A stretch of 64,000 nt of DNA from Halichoerus grypus (Eukaryota > Chordata > Mammalia > Carnivora > Phocidae), in assembly GCF_964656455.1 (NCBI RefSeq), contig NC_135716.1, positions 80,812,484-80,876,483 of the forward strand. The letters are read 5' to 3'. Positions 21,205 to 33,493 of the stretch are shown piece by piece. How positions within the stretch are numbered: the stretch's first letter is position 1; each line of letters starts with the position of its first letter. The translations under genes were made by a program, and so were the position numbers. Under the pieces are notes generated by a model. It was not told the origin of the DNA. It ran no database searches and saw nothing but the letters and a program-made list of their open reading frames with translations.

Positions 21205-21789
21205 TGCAAAACAAAACCACAGTGAAATACCACTTCATACCTACTATGATGGCTATAAGATAGACAAAAGAGAGACAATAACAAGTGTTGATAAGGATGT
21301 GGAGAAATTGGAATCCCCACGTGTTGCTGATAGGAAAGTAAAATGGTGCAGTCACTTTGGAAAACAGTCTGGCAATTCCTCAAAATGTTAAACATAGAGT
21401 TACCATATGACCCAGCAATTCCACTCCTTGGTATATACCAACAAGAATTGAAAACATATATCCACACAGAAAGTTGTACAGGAATGTTTATAGCAGCTGT
21501 GGTCATAATAGCCAAAATATGGAACCAACCCAAATGTTTATTAACTGATGAATGGACAAACAAAATTGCAGTGTATCTATATAATATTATTCAGCCATAA
21601 AAAGGAATGAAGCATTAATACATGCCACAACATCAAAAACATTATGGTCCATGTATGAAGCCAGTCACAGAAGACCACATATTATATAATACCATTTATA
21701 CAGAATGTCCAGAAGTGCAAATATAGAGTGACAGACTGAAAGTAGATCTACCAGTCATTTAAGTAGCAATTGAGATTTCTCTTCCCCTG

Positions 21790-22150
21790 TGAAACCTTTC
21801 CTGACAGAAGCAGGAAACCTGGTGGTGTCTTGTGGTATCATATTGCAATTACTGCCTAGGACATAAGCTCTATGAACGCAAAAATAAAAATTATCTGTTT
21901 TGTTCTCTGCTGTATCCCCAACAGAGCTTAGCATATAATAATGGTTCAACAAATATTTATTGCCTGATTGAAGAAATAAATGTGTTTATATGCCTGTTCC
22001 CCTCCCTTCCCATCAATAAGCAATATTCCTCATGTGAAGAAAAGGCTTCATCCCATTCATTTTTTTGCCCCTAGTACCCATGGTGATATGATGCCTGGCA
22101 CACAGTACATATCCAATAAATGTTAGATGAATTAATAAATGAATAGGAAG
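21790..22150 (+). repeat. Two L2-like 3' ends in tandem
   Basis: First: 'gacataagctctatgaacgc', 'ttctctgctgtatccccaac', 'ttcaacaaatatttattgcc'. Second (about 22065): 'cctagtacccatggtgatat', 'ctggcacacagtacatatcc', 'aataaatgttagatgaatta'. Both follow the L2 tail. Confidence 0.6.
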
Positions 22151-22366
22151 AAAAAGACTAAAAATGATTTTGACCCACTACAAGAAAATAAATTCAAAGA
22201 CCAATATCTTTGATAAACATAGATGCAAAAATCCCCAACAAAATATTAAGAAATCAAATTCAACAGTTCATATTGTTGAAATATATATAAAAGGATCAAG
22301 CACCATGGTCAAATGGGATTTATTCCTGAGATACAAGGATGATTCAACATACTCAAATCAATAAAT

Positions 22367-22740
22367 GTGATATACCACATTAGCAAATTAAAGGATGAAA
22401 ATCATATGATCATCTCAATAGATGCACAGAAAGCATTTGACAAAATTCAGCATCCTTTTATAATAAAAATTCTCAACAAATTGGGTATAGAGGGAATATA
22501 CCTCAATATGATAAAGGCCATATATAACAAGCCCACAACTGACATCATACTTGATGGTAAAAAGCTGAAAGTTTTTCCTTTAAGGTCAGGAACAAGATAA
22601 GGATGCCCACTCTTGTCACTTTTATTCAACATAGTACTGGGAGTTCCACCCAGAGCAACTAGGCAAGGAAAAGAAATGAAAGGTATCCAAATGATAAAAA
22701 AGGAGTAAAATTATCTCTGTTTGCAGATGAGATGATATTA
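22367..22740 (+). pseudogene. L1 ORF2 reverse transcriptase remnant
   Basis: The first open piece (22367-22600) holds the palm motif [15 protein letters not shown] and ends SGTR before a TAA, where an intact element continues '[12 protein letters not shown]'. The next motif block encodes LSLFADEM at 22711-22734. The catalytic FADD box (22720-22731) reads FADE, so the second Asp is replaced. Together with the stop and frame changes this shows an inactive copy. The residue change may be simple neutral decay. Confidence 0.85.
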
Positions 22741-24000
22741 TATATAGAAAACCCTAAAGATGTCACCAGAAAAATAAAACTGATGTAATAAATCCAGTAA
22801 AGTTGCAAGTTACAAAACCAATGTTAAAATATCCATATTACCCAAAGCAATCTACACATTCTATGCAATTCTGATCCAAATACCAATGGCATTTTTCACA
22901 AAATAGAAAAACATCCTAAAATGTGTATGGAACCACAAAAGACCCAAAATAGTTAAAACAACCTTGACAAAGAACAAAGGTAGAGGCATTGAACTCTCTG
23001 ACATTACAAAGCTATAGTAATCAAAATAGTATAGTATTAGATAAAGACAGAAACATAGACCAATGGAACAGAATAATGAGCCCAGCCCATGCATATATGG
23101 CCAAGTAATTTATAAGGAGCCAAGAATACACAATGGGGAAATAATAGTCTTTTATAAATTATGCTGGGAACACTGGACAGCCACATGCAAAAGAGTGAGA
23201 CGGGAGCCCTATCTTACACCATACACAAAAATTGACTCAAAATGGATTAAACACTTGAATATAAGACCTAAAGCCTTAAAACTTCTAAAAGAAAACATAG
23301 TGGGTAAACTCCTTGACATCAGTCTTGGAGATGATTTATTAGATTTGACACCAAAAACAAAGGCAACAAAAGCAAAAATAAATGAGTGGGACTACATCAA
23401 ACTAAAAAATTTCTGTATTACAAAGGAAACCATCAACAACAACAAAAAAAAGATAACACATGAAATAAGACAAAATATGTGCAAACCACATATTTTATAA
23501 GGGACTAACACTCAAAATATGTAAGGAACGCTTACTATTCAATAGCAAAAAAACAACCTGACTACAAATGTACAAAGGACCTGAATAGACATTTTTCTGA
23601 AGAACACATACAATTGGCCAACAGGTACATGAGAAGGTGCTCAACATCACTAATAATCAAGGAAATACAAATCAAAAGCAAAATGAGACATCACCTCTTA
23701 GGATGTCTATTATCAAAAAGATTCAAAATAACAAATGCAAGTAAGGATATAAAGAAAGAATCCTTGTACATTGTTGCTGGAAATGTAAGCTGGTACGACC
23801 ACCATGGAAAGTATGGAGGTTCCTCAAGAAATTAAAAATACAACTACTATAGGATCCAACAGTACCATTTCTAGTTATTTCCAAAGGAAATGAAACCATT
23901 ATATTGAAGAGATAGCTGTACTCTAATGTTCATTGCAGCCTTATTCACAATAGCCAATGTATGGAAATGACATAAATGTCCATCAGTGGATGAAGGAATC

Positions 24001-24033
24001 ATATATATATATATATAGATATATATATATATA
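24001..24033. repeat. (AT)n microsatellite in L1 3'UTR
   Basis: 'atatatatatatatatag' followed by another AT run, inside the old L1 where other copies have a single 'acatatatatac'. Confidence 0.9.
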
Positions 24034-24532
24034 ATTTAGCTCTAGAAAAGAAAGAAATCCTGATATTTGAGACAAGGAGGGCATCATGCTAAGTGAAATA
24101 AGCCAGACAGAGAAAGACAAATACTGCATGGTACCACTTATATGTGGAATCTAAAAATAATAATAATAAATTTTTTTAAGTTAAATTCATAGAAACAGAG
24201 GTTGCTAGGGACAGAGGGATGGGACAGGTTAGTAAAAAGGTACAAACTTTCAGTAATAAGATGAAGTTCTGAGGATCTAACGTATAACATGGTGACTATG
24301 GTGGGTAACACTGTATTGTATAACTGAAATGCATATTTGCTAAGAAATTAGAACTTAAATGTTCTCACACAAGAAAAGTAAATGTGTGAGATATGGTGAC
24401 GTGATGGATGTGTTAATTAACTTGATGGGGGGAGGGATCCTTTCATAATGTATATGTACACATGTCATCATGTTGTACACTTTAAATAACTTACAGTTTG
24501 TCAATTATACCTCAATAAAGTTGGAAAAAAAA

Positions 24533-25080
24533 TGTCAGGTAAAGGAGTTCAGATGTTTTGTCTACAGGGAGGGATGGAACCATTTTCAGCAATATGGAAA
24601 CCCAAGATAAATAAAATGAGACAGGAAGTCAGAATTATTTTAGCAAAAAATTTTGGTAACCTAAAGATTTTAATTCACTCTAAAGGTTCAAAGGCTCCCT
24701 CCTTGATCAAGCTTTAGTCAGGTTCCTCTGAGTCCACTTCTCAACTAGGCCTCAACTTTGGCCTGCTGAGCACAGTCTTATGAAAGAATCTTGCTAAGCC
24801 AGTTTATTAAGAAACCCCACACACTCCCTTGATATCTGATCACCTTTTCCTAAAGTAAGAATACGGTTTAGCAAGAATCCTTTTAATCTAGATATCTAAT
24901 CAAGTTCCTCTTAGTGATTTTCTGTCTACTGACTCTCCTTACTCTGCTTCTTGGCTATAACTCCCCAGCTGTCTTTGCTATGTTTGGAGTTGAATTCAGT
25001 CCCTCTCCCCTATTGCAGTAGTTTTAAAGAAAGTCTTCCTTACCGTTTTAACAAGTGTCAAAATAATTTTTCTTTTACAG
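24533..25080 (+). mobile_element. Probable solo LTR of an endogenous retrovirus
   Basis: The block starts with TG (24533) and ends with CA (25078-25079). Its right half has LTR-like order: 'gctataactccccagctgtc' (promoter side), 'ttgaattcagtccctctccc', a decayed polyadenylation site 'tttaaagaaagtc', then 'accgttttaacaagtgt'. No convincing 4-6 bp target duplication is seen and no internal viral sequence is attached. An ERV1-type family seems likely, but I cannot name it. Confidence 0.5.
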
Positions 25081-25589
25081 TGCTAACCCCTCATTGCAAT
25101 TCTCGTCTATGATGCAAAAATGGCTTAAGAAGCCATTTCCGGTAATCCTATTTATCATGTTTGCTTTGTTTGAGAAACCAGTTTATTCACTATTTCTAGA
25201 AAGTCTTTTGTTATGTCAGTCATGGTTAACAACATTTAACAAGTGATTTGAGAGATTCAGGGAGAGAAAATGAATCTCATTAACTTTCTCCATTTCCAAT
25301 AATGTTATTTACCCATTTTAGGACATTGCAAGGTACCCACCAATCCCTGAAAATTAATGAGATATTACCTCATTCATTTTTACATTGCTGTCATTAGGAA
25401 AATAAGTATCACCATCGTAATTATTATTTGAAACTGCAGTTAAAAGAACTTCAGAGTTCATGCATATAAAGTAAGTCTTAAATGATAAATATTTGAAATG
25501 ACAAGAAAACCCAGCTAGCTTTATGACCACTCTGACTAAAAATATTTATGTATTCAGAAATTCATCTACTTGAAAAATATCTCAGGTAG
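25080..25589. other. Unassigned AT-rich DNA
   Basis: No recognised repeat and no frame of note. Confidence 0.45.
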
Positions 25590-26720
25590 AGATATAGAAC
25601 ACCTGTTCTATCATGTGTTTTAAGCAGGAAACAAGACAGAAAAAATTATCTGCTTTCATAGGTTCAAGATGATAGTCTGATAAATAATAGAGAAAAAAGA
25701 GATAAGTATCAGATAATAGCAAATATTATATGAAGCATCAAAGCAGGGTGTTGAGATAGCAAGTGGCTACATGGTCAGGGAAACGTCTCCATCTAGGTGG
25801 CATTCAGGCTGAGTGGCTGAGCTCTGAGTAACAAAAATGAGTCTGCCAGGTGATGATGAAGGGAGAAAATTATTCTCAGAAGAAAGAACAGTTAGCACAA
25901 AGCTTCCAGAACTGGAACCAGTCTGAGATGTTGAGGGAGCAGTAAAGTAGGTAAGGGAAATAATAATAAAAATTATCAAACAAGTAGATAATCATGACCA
26001 CAAAGAGTTTATAATTCACATATCCTGACCATAATGGAAAGCCAAAGAAGAGTTTCACACCCTGGAATGACATAATCTGATCTTCATCTAAGACTCTCCA
26101 GGTTCTGTGTGAAAACTGGATGATGGTAGAGCAAGAGTGAAGCTGAAAGACAAGTTGAGAAGTGAAGGAATAAAAGTGGGTTTGCTAATGTGATGGTGGT
26201 GAGGACAGACAAAAGTGGACAGATCAAAGATATATTCTGAAGGAAAAGTCAGCAAGCATTACCAGTGGTTTGGATGATGGGGAATGGTGAGGAAAGGGAT
26301 ATAAAATAAAAACATATTTAGGGGCACCTGGGTGGCTCAGTAGGTTAAGCAACGGCCTCTGGCTCGGATCATGATCCCAGAGTCCTGGGATCAAGCCCCA
26401 CATCGGGCCCCCTGCTCAGCAGGAAGTCTGCTTCTCCCTCTCCAGAGCTCTGTGATCTCTCTCACTTTCACTCTCTTTCAAATAAAATCTTTAAAAAAAC
26501 AAAAATAAATAAATAAAAATATATTTAGATGAACGAATGGTGGTACCATTTATTGAGATGAGTAAGACTGGAATAGAACTAGGTGTGGGTGTACAAATCA
26601 AGAGTTCTGTTTTGGCCAAACTGAGTTTGAGATACTGACTGAACCTATAATGAGAGAGGTAAATAAGGAGTTTGTTGTATGTATTGAAGAAGTAAGGGCT
26701 GAAGACAGAGGGTTGGACAA
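25590..26720 (+). repeat. Ancient interspersed repeat split by a SINE
   Basis: The motif chain 'ggtcagggaaacgtctccat', 'ggcattcaggctgagtggct', 'cataatggaaagccaaagaa', 'gaatgacataatctgatctt' and, after the SINE, 'catttattgagatgagtaag' and 'aagagttctgttttggccaa' is shared with a repeat often seen in mammalian genomes. The copy is continuous if the SINE is removed. Confidence 0.45.
26321..26514 (+). mobile_element. CAN-type SINE
   Basis: Head 'ggggcacctgggtggctcag'. AAAAACATATTTA (26308-26320) and AAAAATATATTTA (26515-26527) form the target-site duplication with one mismatch. Confidence 0.93.
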
Positions 26721-26739
26721 TTGACATTAATAATGCTGA

Positions 26740-27598
26740 TGATTACTTGGTATATTTCTTCTGAATAGTTCATGGCCCTTCTCTTTGATACTCATTTTCC
26801 CCTTCAAATACCTCTGAGAAGTAGGTAATTCACATCTCTCAATTTTGCAGTTCAATAAGTAATCCCAAGTCCTGATTTGGCCACTCTTCCTCTTTGAAAT
26901 ATTTCCTATCTTAAGGGACATTGTAAACATTTCAAGAAAAACTTTTGAGTAAAATTATTTGTTAATTATTTGTTGATTATCTTTGTTTTTTTAATAAATG
27001 TGCATAGTCAGAATGCCATCTCATACTTTCGATAGATTTGGGAAATAAACCTATACAGAAGGAATGCAAGAGCTTCATAAGAGGTCCTTGTGGCACATGG
27101 TAAAATGCAGCTAGAGCACACTCACAGTCTTAGAGAAGAGTTGTTTCACCTAAAACGTGAACTATTTTATAGGTGCTCATAATTCTAAATGGACGTTCTG
27201 TACCAGTCCCCTTCATCACCCACCATTCTGATTTTTCGGGCACCATTTGCCACACCAAGAGTTGACAGGCCTGCAATGCCCAGGTCATAAAAGGCTGGCC
27301 ATGCTGTGTATGTATGAAGGACAAAGGATCATAAAATACCAACCTCCAGGTAAAGATAATGAAAATAGATCCCATTATGGGCTTGAAGACTGGAGGGAAG
27401 CAGTGGGTCTTGGGGCCCACTCTGGAGGCAATCATTATAGTCACTAATGCTCACAAAGCCACACCCATTCTCAATAAGACAGCAGCAAACCTGTGAGGTC
27501 TTTATTTTTATGAAGATTACTCAAAAAGTTAGGCCTCTGCACATAACCTCTTAGCACCTTCAGGGATTTATGAGAGTGAGAGCCAGCTAACAGTTCCA
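26740..27598. other. Unassigned DNA
   Basis: It includes a 104-codon minus frame (27130-27444) and an overlapping 66-codon plus frame (27247-27447). Neither shows domains, a signal peptide or family resemblance, and I do not call a gene. Confidence 0.4.
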
Positions 27599-27827
27599 GG
27601 GCCACCTGGGTGGCTCGGTTGGTTGAGCTCCAACTCTTGATTTTGGCTAGGGTAGTGATCTCAGGGCCCCGGGATCCACCCTGCCTAGGCTCCCTGCTCA
27701 GGGAAGAGTCTGCTTCTCTCCTTCTCCTTTTCCCTCTGCCCCTCCCTGCTACACACACGCTCGCTGTCTCTCTCTCTCAAATAAATAAATAAACCTCTAA
27801 ATAAATAAAATCTTAAAAAAAAAAAAA
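27599..27827 (+). mobile_element. CAN-type SINE, diverged, with doubled AATAAA tail
   Basis: Head 'gggccacctgggtggctcgg', a different inner part ('ctccaactcttgattttggc'), CT-rich body, then 'aaataaataaataaacctct' followed by a second 'aaataaataaaatctt'. AACAGTTC / AACCGTTC flank it. Confidence 0.88.
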
Positions 27828-29053
27828 GAGGAACCGTTCTTTCTGAAATGTAACACAAGGAAAATAATTTTTAATCCACTTTAGATGTATATTACCCAGT
27901 ATAGCCAAAAGGCATATATTAATTAAAATCGTATTGAATGTAATGCAAGTCCAATTTTTCTCCTAATGCAAACTTCACAAGCATCCAAGCAAGTAAGAGT
28001 CTGCTCTTCCACCAGCAAAGTAGTTAGTAAATTTCATCAACAACAATAAGGAAAAAAACAAGAACTTCATCATTATTACATCACCTTTTTACAGGGCTAC
28101 CCCTAAAGCTCAAAAACAAAGACACATACACACACACCCATATAATGATCCCTCTGTACACTCTAGCCAAAATTCTTGGCCCCCCAAAAGAACTTTATGT
28201 GGAATGTGATACAGAAATATCCAGAAAACTGTATAAGACCTTTGACAAGGCTAATAATGATTGGGAACAAAACAAGACTACTGGCACCATCTCTCAGTTC
28301 TTAAGTAAACATTTCTCATTTATTTTTTTTTAAAAAAGGCTTTGAAAGACTTGTTTCTGCAATGTGTATAGTAGCTTATAAGCAGCACAAGGCCTGCCAA
28401 GTTGTAGATGTGTTCAAGGACTCTTTACCCTCATTAAGAAGCACTCCCTAGCAACTGAAGATTTTAACTGACTTTATATGGGAGGGGTGTGTTTAGAGTG
28501 GTGTGAAGTATAGTTTGGAGCCACATGGTACCACAACCCGCAGCATTATAGCCCGCTGTGTGTTGAGAGCCATTGCAGGCAAGACAACTGAAAAAGCAAC
28601 ACTGAACAGCTTCACGAACCTACCATTAAATCAGGAATAGTTTATTCCTTGGGAAAGAATTGAGCCACACTTCACCATAGGAAGCAGATCCCAAGCTCTG
28701 TAGTGTAAGAGGAAATGGAGGGGGATATGGAGGGCATGGTGATGCATGGCCAGGAGGTAGGTGAATAGTCCAGGTGTTTTCTGGGCCAAGAAGTGATGCT
28801 GGGACTCCAAAGGGTAGGAAAAAGAATAAGTCCCTGGGACACCTCCACTCCCCTTCAGCTGCAGTTGAAAGGATGTCACCATATCTTAGACCCAAATAGA
28901 CCTAGTCATGACTGAGACTGGAAATGTGTTTTCAAATCACACATGGCAGGTGATATCTGGTAAAGTACCTTTATTTCTTATAACCAAAACCATCGTTCTT
29001 CCAAGCCAGCTAGTGTTTCACATCTGATTCTTAAGTCCATTTGAGTCTCAATT
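27828..29053. other. Unassigned DNA
   Basis: No recognised repeat. Overlapping minus frames at 28626-28895 and 28631-28882 shadow each other and have no motif. A short CA run lies near 28125. Confidence 0.4.
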
Positions 29054-29068
29054 AAAGAATGTTCCCTC

Positions 29069-29270
29069 GGGGCGCCTGGGTGGCTCAGTTGGTTAAGCGA
29101 CTGCCTTCGGCTCAGGTCATGATCCTGGAGTCCTGGGATCGAGTCCCACATCGGGCTCCCAGCTCAGCGGCGAGCCTGCTTCTCCCTCTGACCTTCTCCC
29201 CTCTCATGCTGTTTCTCTCTCTCTCACTCTCTAATACATAAATAAATAAAATCTTAAAAAAAAAAAAAAA
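29069..29270 (+). mobile_element. CAN-type SINE, young, perfect 15-bp target-site duplication
   Basis: AAAGAATGTTCCCTC at 29054-29068 and 29271-29285. The head 'ggggcgcctgggtggctcag' retains CpG and the A tail is an uninterrupted run of about 20, signs of recent insertion. Confidence 0.96.
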
Positions 29271-29285
29271 AAAGAATGTTCCCTC

Positions 29286-29985
29286 AGAAATTAACTACAT
29301 GCTTACCTTACTTTTTTTCTCTTTGCAGATAATTCAACTATGTGACTTTTCAGTTATTTTTAAAAGTAAGCATATCACACATTCCTACATTATTGACTTT
29401 ATCTTCTATCTTGTTTAGGTTATTACTATGCAGTCTGAGGCACTTTTCCACCCAGAAAGACAAGGAAAAGAGTGGGAGTAAAATAACTGAAATCACATAT
29501 TTCCTGTTCCTATTCAAAATGTGTGAGCAATTCACTTGAACTGATAAATTTGGGAAAATCTGCTCACAAGGCCACATCAAAAAAAATTGGACTATAAATT
29601 TAATTTTAGACCATAACCCCCTTCTATAAAGAGGTAGCAGATTCTATTACCCCAGTCTATAATAAATCTGATACCCACAAGTTGTCCTGCTTCCTTTTCC
29701 AGAGATCCTGCCCATCTTTCTTATGCCTCCAGGGCACTGGCATGACCAACTTCTAATCCTGGCCCTGTTTCCAGAAAAAAATGCTGGTGATTATGAGCAA
29801 GGAAAGAAAACCTATAAGAGCAAGGGCCAAGTCTGGGTGGTAGAATCCAATAATGGCAAGACTTACAGCTTAAGTGAACTGCTCTTGAGGTATGTTTTGC
29901 TTAACACACCCAATGTCAGAAAAACATGGAACACAGCTTTAAAAACTAAACAGTAACATAAAATCCTGCCTGTTTCATGAGGGGT
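29286..29985. other. Unassigned DNA
   Basis: Short frames only (77 codons at 29723-29956 plus) without recognisable features. Confidence 0.4.
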
Positions 29986-29989
29986 AGAA

Positions 29990-30225
29990 AGATGAGGCTT
30001 GGAGACCATGAGACTAGCAATGAGATGTTTATAGAAACCTAGGTAAAGCTGATGATGTCCTAGACTACAGTGATGCAAAGAGGTAGAAGAGGAAAGGGAA
30101 GTTGCCATTTACTTAAGAGACTGATTTGTCTATTGGAGGATGAAAGACTGAAATGAATAAGGCAATTTCTAGGTTTTGACCAGGGATTCCTGGAAAATCA
30201 ACAGTATCACCAACAAAGATAGGAA
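29990..30225 (+). repeat. Fragment of the same ancient repeat as 25590-26720
   Basis: 'aaagatgaggcttggagacc', 'gaggtagaagaggaaaggga' and 'caatttctaggttttgacca' follow another section of that family's motif order. Confidence 0.35.
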
Positions 30226-30269
30226 ACAGGGCAGAGAGTTTTTATGTGTTGTGTATAGTATAGCAGAAG

Positions 30270-30405
30270 ATGCACAGGGCAAGGAGTTTAAAACCCTCAT
30301 CTTAGTAATCTTAGTGGTCATTATTTCATGGTATAGCTCTGGGCAAGTCAATTAATTGAACTGGATTTCATTTCTCTCATTTGTGGATACTAAATGATAT
30401 TCAAA
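30270..30405 (+). repeat. MIR SINE
   Basis: 'tagctctgggcaagtcaatt' and 'tttctctcatttgtggatac' match MIR's 'ctgggcaagttacttaac…cctcatctgtaa'. Confidence 0.6.
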
Positions 30406-30409
30406 GATG

Positions 30410-31379
30410 AAGCTTATGTGCTGTCATTCCACTGTTCTATATCTTTAGAGGACATTGCTAATCAATCATATCCGTGTTTCCACTATGCCTGGATATGGCT
30501 TTAGAATTTTTCTCAACCAGCATTACAGGGAGCCAAGATAAATCTACTGGAGTTTCCATAAAAGATGAAATCTTGCTCCATAATGGGTCACTAAGTTCCT
30601 GTCCTTTTATTTTAGAAAAGACAATATTTTTTAACTATGTAGTTTTGAAATTTTTTGATACATGGAAATTCTAGTTCAGAAAAATGGAAACCTAACAATG
30701 AAAATAGGCTTTCATTTCTGGCTTCATGAGTTAGGAACACTGAGGAAACTCCCTGTCCACAACTGGCTCACAGAGATAAATACGATACACTCTTTGAGGG
30801 TTGTTAGCCTCCCAAAAGGTAGAAGAAGTCTCCAGGGACAATCCCAAACAAAAAGACAACTGATGAGAACTAAGGCCAGAGCTTGTTGCGAGGGGGAGCA
30901 GAGAGGATAGGACTGGAGAAAGAAAAAGTTAAGGATTTGGCAGTTGGGCGATGTCAGGGCAAGAACACCAGAGACTAGGAGCAGAGCCACAGAAACCCAG
31001 CGGTGGGAGTAAATATTGGAACTAAGTGGTGTGGACTAATAGTAGGGGCTTTCTGAGTCCTGACTTAGATGGCCAAATGGTTGCAGGAATATTGACCAAC
31101 AGAACAGCACTGAGAAAGAAGCTGAGTTTAAGATACCCATAAGACAAAACCTTCAGGATGGGGTGAGGAGACCTTGAATGAGGGTGCCCTCACACTATTT
31201 ATAAGAGTAGGAAGCTTCTATCTACCCTTTTTGGAAGAGCACTTCCCCAGGTTAGAACTACATCTCTCATAGACTCAATTCAAGTATGGCCTCACAAAGA
31301 TTACCATGCACACCTGAAGTTTAGCCACTCAGTGAGAGATACAACATACAAAAGAGCCTTACATGAAATGTTCAAATGT
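30410..31379. other. Unassigned DNA
   Basis: No recognised repeat. The 82-codon plus frame (30662-30910) and 88-codon minus frame (30724-30990) overlap and lack any motif. Confidence 0.4.
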
Positions 31380-32342
31380 TCAAAGAGATAAAGGATGAAA
31401 TTACAAAGATGAGTCTACCAAAAAATTATTAATAACAAAAATACAATTTTAACACATTAACCTCTAGGAATAAAAGTATAATGGTTGGATTGAAATCTCA
31501 AATTATTGTGTTAAATATTAGAAATATTAGACACAGTTGACAAGACAGTTAGAGAACTGGAAAATATTCAAATAATTTAATGTAGGAAAGGAGATAAAAA
31601 GCATGAAAAAGAGTTGAAGAAATATGGAAGATGTAATGAGAAGATCTATTATCCACTCAAATGGAGTCCCAGAAAGAGAAATTTGGTGGAACATTAAAGA
31701 GGCAAAAGGTAGAGACAATGACTGCAGGTTTTCCAGAAATTATGTCAACTATGAATCCATAGACCCAGGAATCACTACAAATCCTAAGAAAGATTAATAA
31801 AAAGAGGTCATGTGTAGTCAAACTAGAGAACAAAAAAATCAAAGAGAACATCATGAAAGTATAAAGAGAGAAGGGATTATCATTTAAAAGGGAATAGCAG
31901 TTAAAGAAAGGCAGACTTTTCAACAATAGAGACCAGATAAGTGGAATGATAACTAATAGGTGTTAAGAGAAAGTAATAGTTAACCCAGAATTATATACAT
32001 TGCAAAAAATATGGGGGAAAAAAATGGAAAAACATAATGAACCCAAAGGAATTTTTAAAAAGGAGCAGAAAGCAACAAAACAGGAAACAAAGTTACAATA
32101 AATAAAATCAACAAATCTACAAGTTGGTTCTTTTTTTTTAGAAAAATCTGTGACGTAGAAAAATCCTTGACTTTAAAGTAAAAAAGGCACAAATGTGTAA
32201 TATTACAAATACAGACAACTATAGTTTGAGCAAAGATTTAAAGGATAATAAAGAGAATTCTACCAACAGCTTTATACCAGTAGGATTTGAAAGTTAGACA
32301 AAATGGACAAATTTATGAAGAGATATAAGCCACTTAGGCAGT
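31380..32342 (+). mobile_element. Old L1M/HAL1-like LINE, ORF1 into early ORF2
   Basis: Plus-strand wording of ORF1 at about 31650-31890 ('atgaatccatagacccagga', 'gtagtcaaactagagaacaa', 'aaaaatcaaagagaacatc') is followed by the region between the endonuclease and RT of ORF2 at 32090-32340 ('aatctacaagttggttcttt', 'agaattctaccaacagcttt', 'agacaaaatggacaaattta'). All frames are broken. Confidence 0.65.
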
Positions 32343-32885
32343 TTTAAAATATGTCCACAATCCACAAATCCTTTGAACCTCTTCCCATTAGGAGTTAAGG
32401 ATCATGACCCTTCCCCTTGAATTTCGGTTGATTTTAATGATGTATATAACCATATAATTCATGGAAGTTGATGCAACTTTCAAAGCTATATCATAAAAGA
32501 TAGTGAATCTTTCATTTTGTTCACTGGGACACTTGCTTTTGGAGACCTGAGCTACCTTTTAAGAAGTCTGACCACACTGTGGTCACTAAGCTATATGGAA
32601 ACCCAGGCTGGAAACCTCAGCTGACAGCCAGGATCATTCACTAGATAAGTGAGTAAAGATGCCTCTAGATGACTCCAGTCTCTAGCCATTGGGTCATGCC
32701 TAGCCATGAATCTGCCCAGATACAGCCCCAGATATCAGAGAACACAGACAAGCCATTCTCACTGTGACTTGCAAGAAGTCCAATCTGCCAGAATCAATAA
32801 ATTTTATAAAAATGACTATTGTTAAGCTACTAAGTTTGGGAGAAATTTGTTATGCAGGAACTAGAATAGTTACTAAAACTTACTC
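32343..32885 (+). mobile_element. MLT1-type MaLR solo LTR
   Basis: The right part 'gaatcaataaattttataaa', 'gttaagctactaagtttggg', 'aatttgttatgcaggaacta' and 'gaatagttac' is the MLT1 3' wording. The left part 'gaacctcttcccattaggag' fits its start region. No internal sequence is seen. Confidence 0.8.
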
Positions 32886-33325
32886 AAGAAGAAATAGTAA
32901 TTATGAAAAGTCATGACTATCAATGAAATTCAAAGATGCTACTTTTGGTGTTGAATCTGAAAGATCATTGCCAAACCCAAGGTCACCTAAAATTTCTCCT
33001 ATGCTTTCTACTACAAGTTTTAGGTTTTGTATCTTAGATTGAAGTCTGTGATCATTTTGAGTTTCATTTTTTGGAAGGTATAAGGTATGTAGAGGTGTAG
33101 GGTGAATGGTAAAATGTTTCAGATTAATTTTCTTGCATATGGATGTTCAGTTGGCCCAGCACCATTTGTTGAAAGACTATCCTTTCTCCATCATTGAACT
33201 GCCTTTGCTCCTTTGTCAAAGATCAATTCATTTGTGTGAGTCTACTATGGAGCTTTCTATCCTATTTCATTTATCTATTTACTTATTCTTTTGCCATACC
33301 ACACAGACTTGATTACTGTATCTTT

Positions 33326-33493
33326 TTTATAAGATTTTATTTATTTATTTGAGAAGGAGAGCACGAGCAGGGGGAGGGGCAAGAGGAGAGGGAGCAGCAG
33401 GCTCCCTGCTCTACAGGGCTGGATCCCAGGAGCCTGGGATCATCACCTGAGTCAAAGGCAGACACTCAGCTGACTGAACCACCCAGGCGCCCT
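33326..33493 (-). mobile_element. CAN-type SINE, perfect 17-bp target-site duplication
   Basis: TTGATTACTGTATCTTT at 33309-33325 and 33494-33510. Minus-strand SINE with 'gaaccacccaggcgccc' head (plus-strand reading). Confidence 0.95.

Larger units (their letters stand above)
20441..21740 (+). mobile_element. Old L1 (L1M-type), 3' part, interrupted by microsatellite and SINE
   Basis: 20441-20757 is ORF2 C-terminal sequence ('agccttcatcaaaatcaaca', 'atctgataagggacatgtat'). A TG/CA/TA microsatellite replaces part of it at 20758-20868. L1 resumes at 20869-21010, and a SINE is inserted at 21011-21204. 21215-21740 ends ORF2 (frame 21343-21600: SLWKTVWQFLKML, PYDPAIPLLGIY) and enters the 3'UTR. Confidence 0.88.
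22165..24528 (+). mobile_element. Old L1 (L1M-type), RT domain to 3' end
   Basis: The order is RT palm, C-terminal region, long 3'UTR and terminal 'acctcaataaagttggaaaa'. Diagnostic words are [18 protein letters not shown] (22367-22600), LSLFADEM at 22711-22734, CWEHWTATCKRV and YIKLKNFCITKE (23063-23500), and 'agccagacagagaaagacaa' in the 3'UTR. It is 5'-truncated and has many stops. Confidence 0.9.

Noticed and set aside
24533..25080. Naming the LTR family
   Set aside because: LTR-like order is visible, but the boundaries and family cannot be fixed without a repeat library, so only a low-confidence call was made.
27130..27447. 104-codon minus and 66-codon plus frames
   Set aside because: They overlap each other, with no motif, signal or splice context that I can support.
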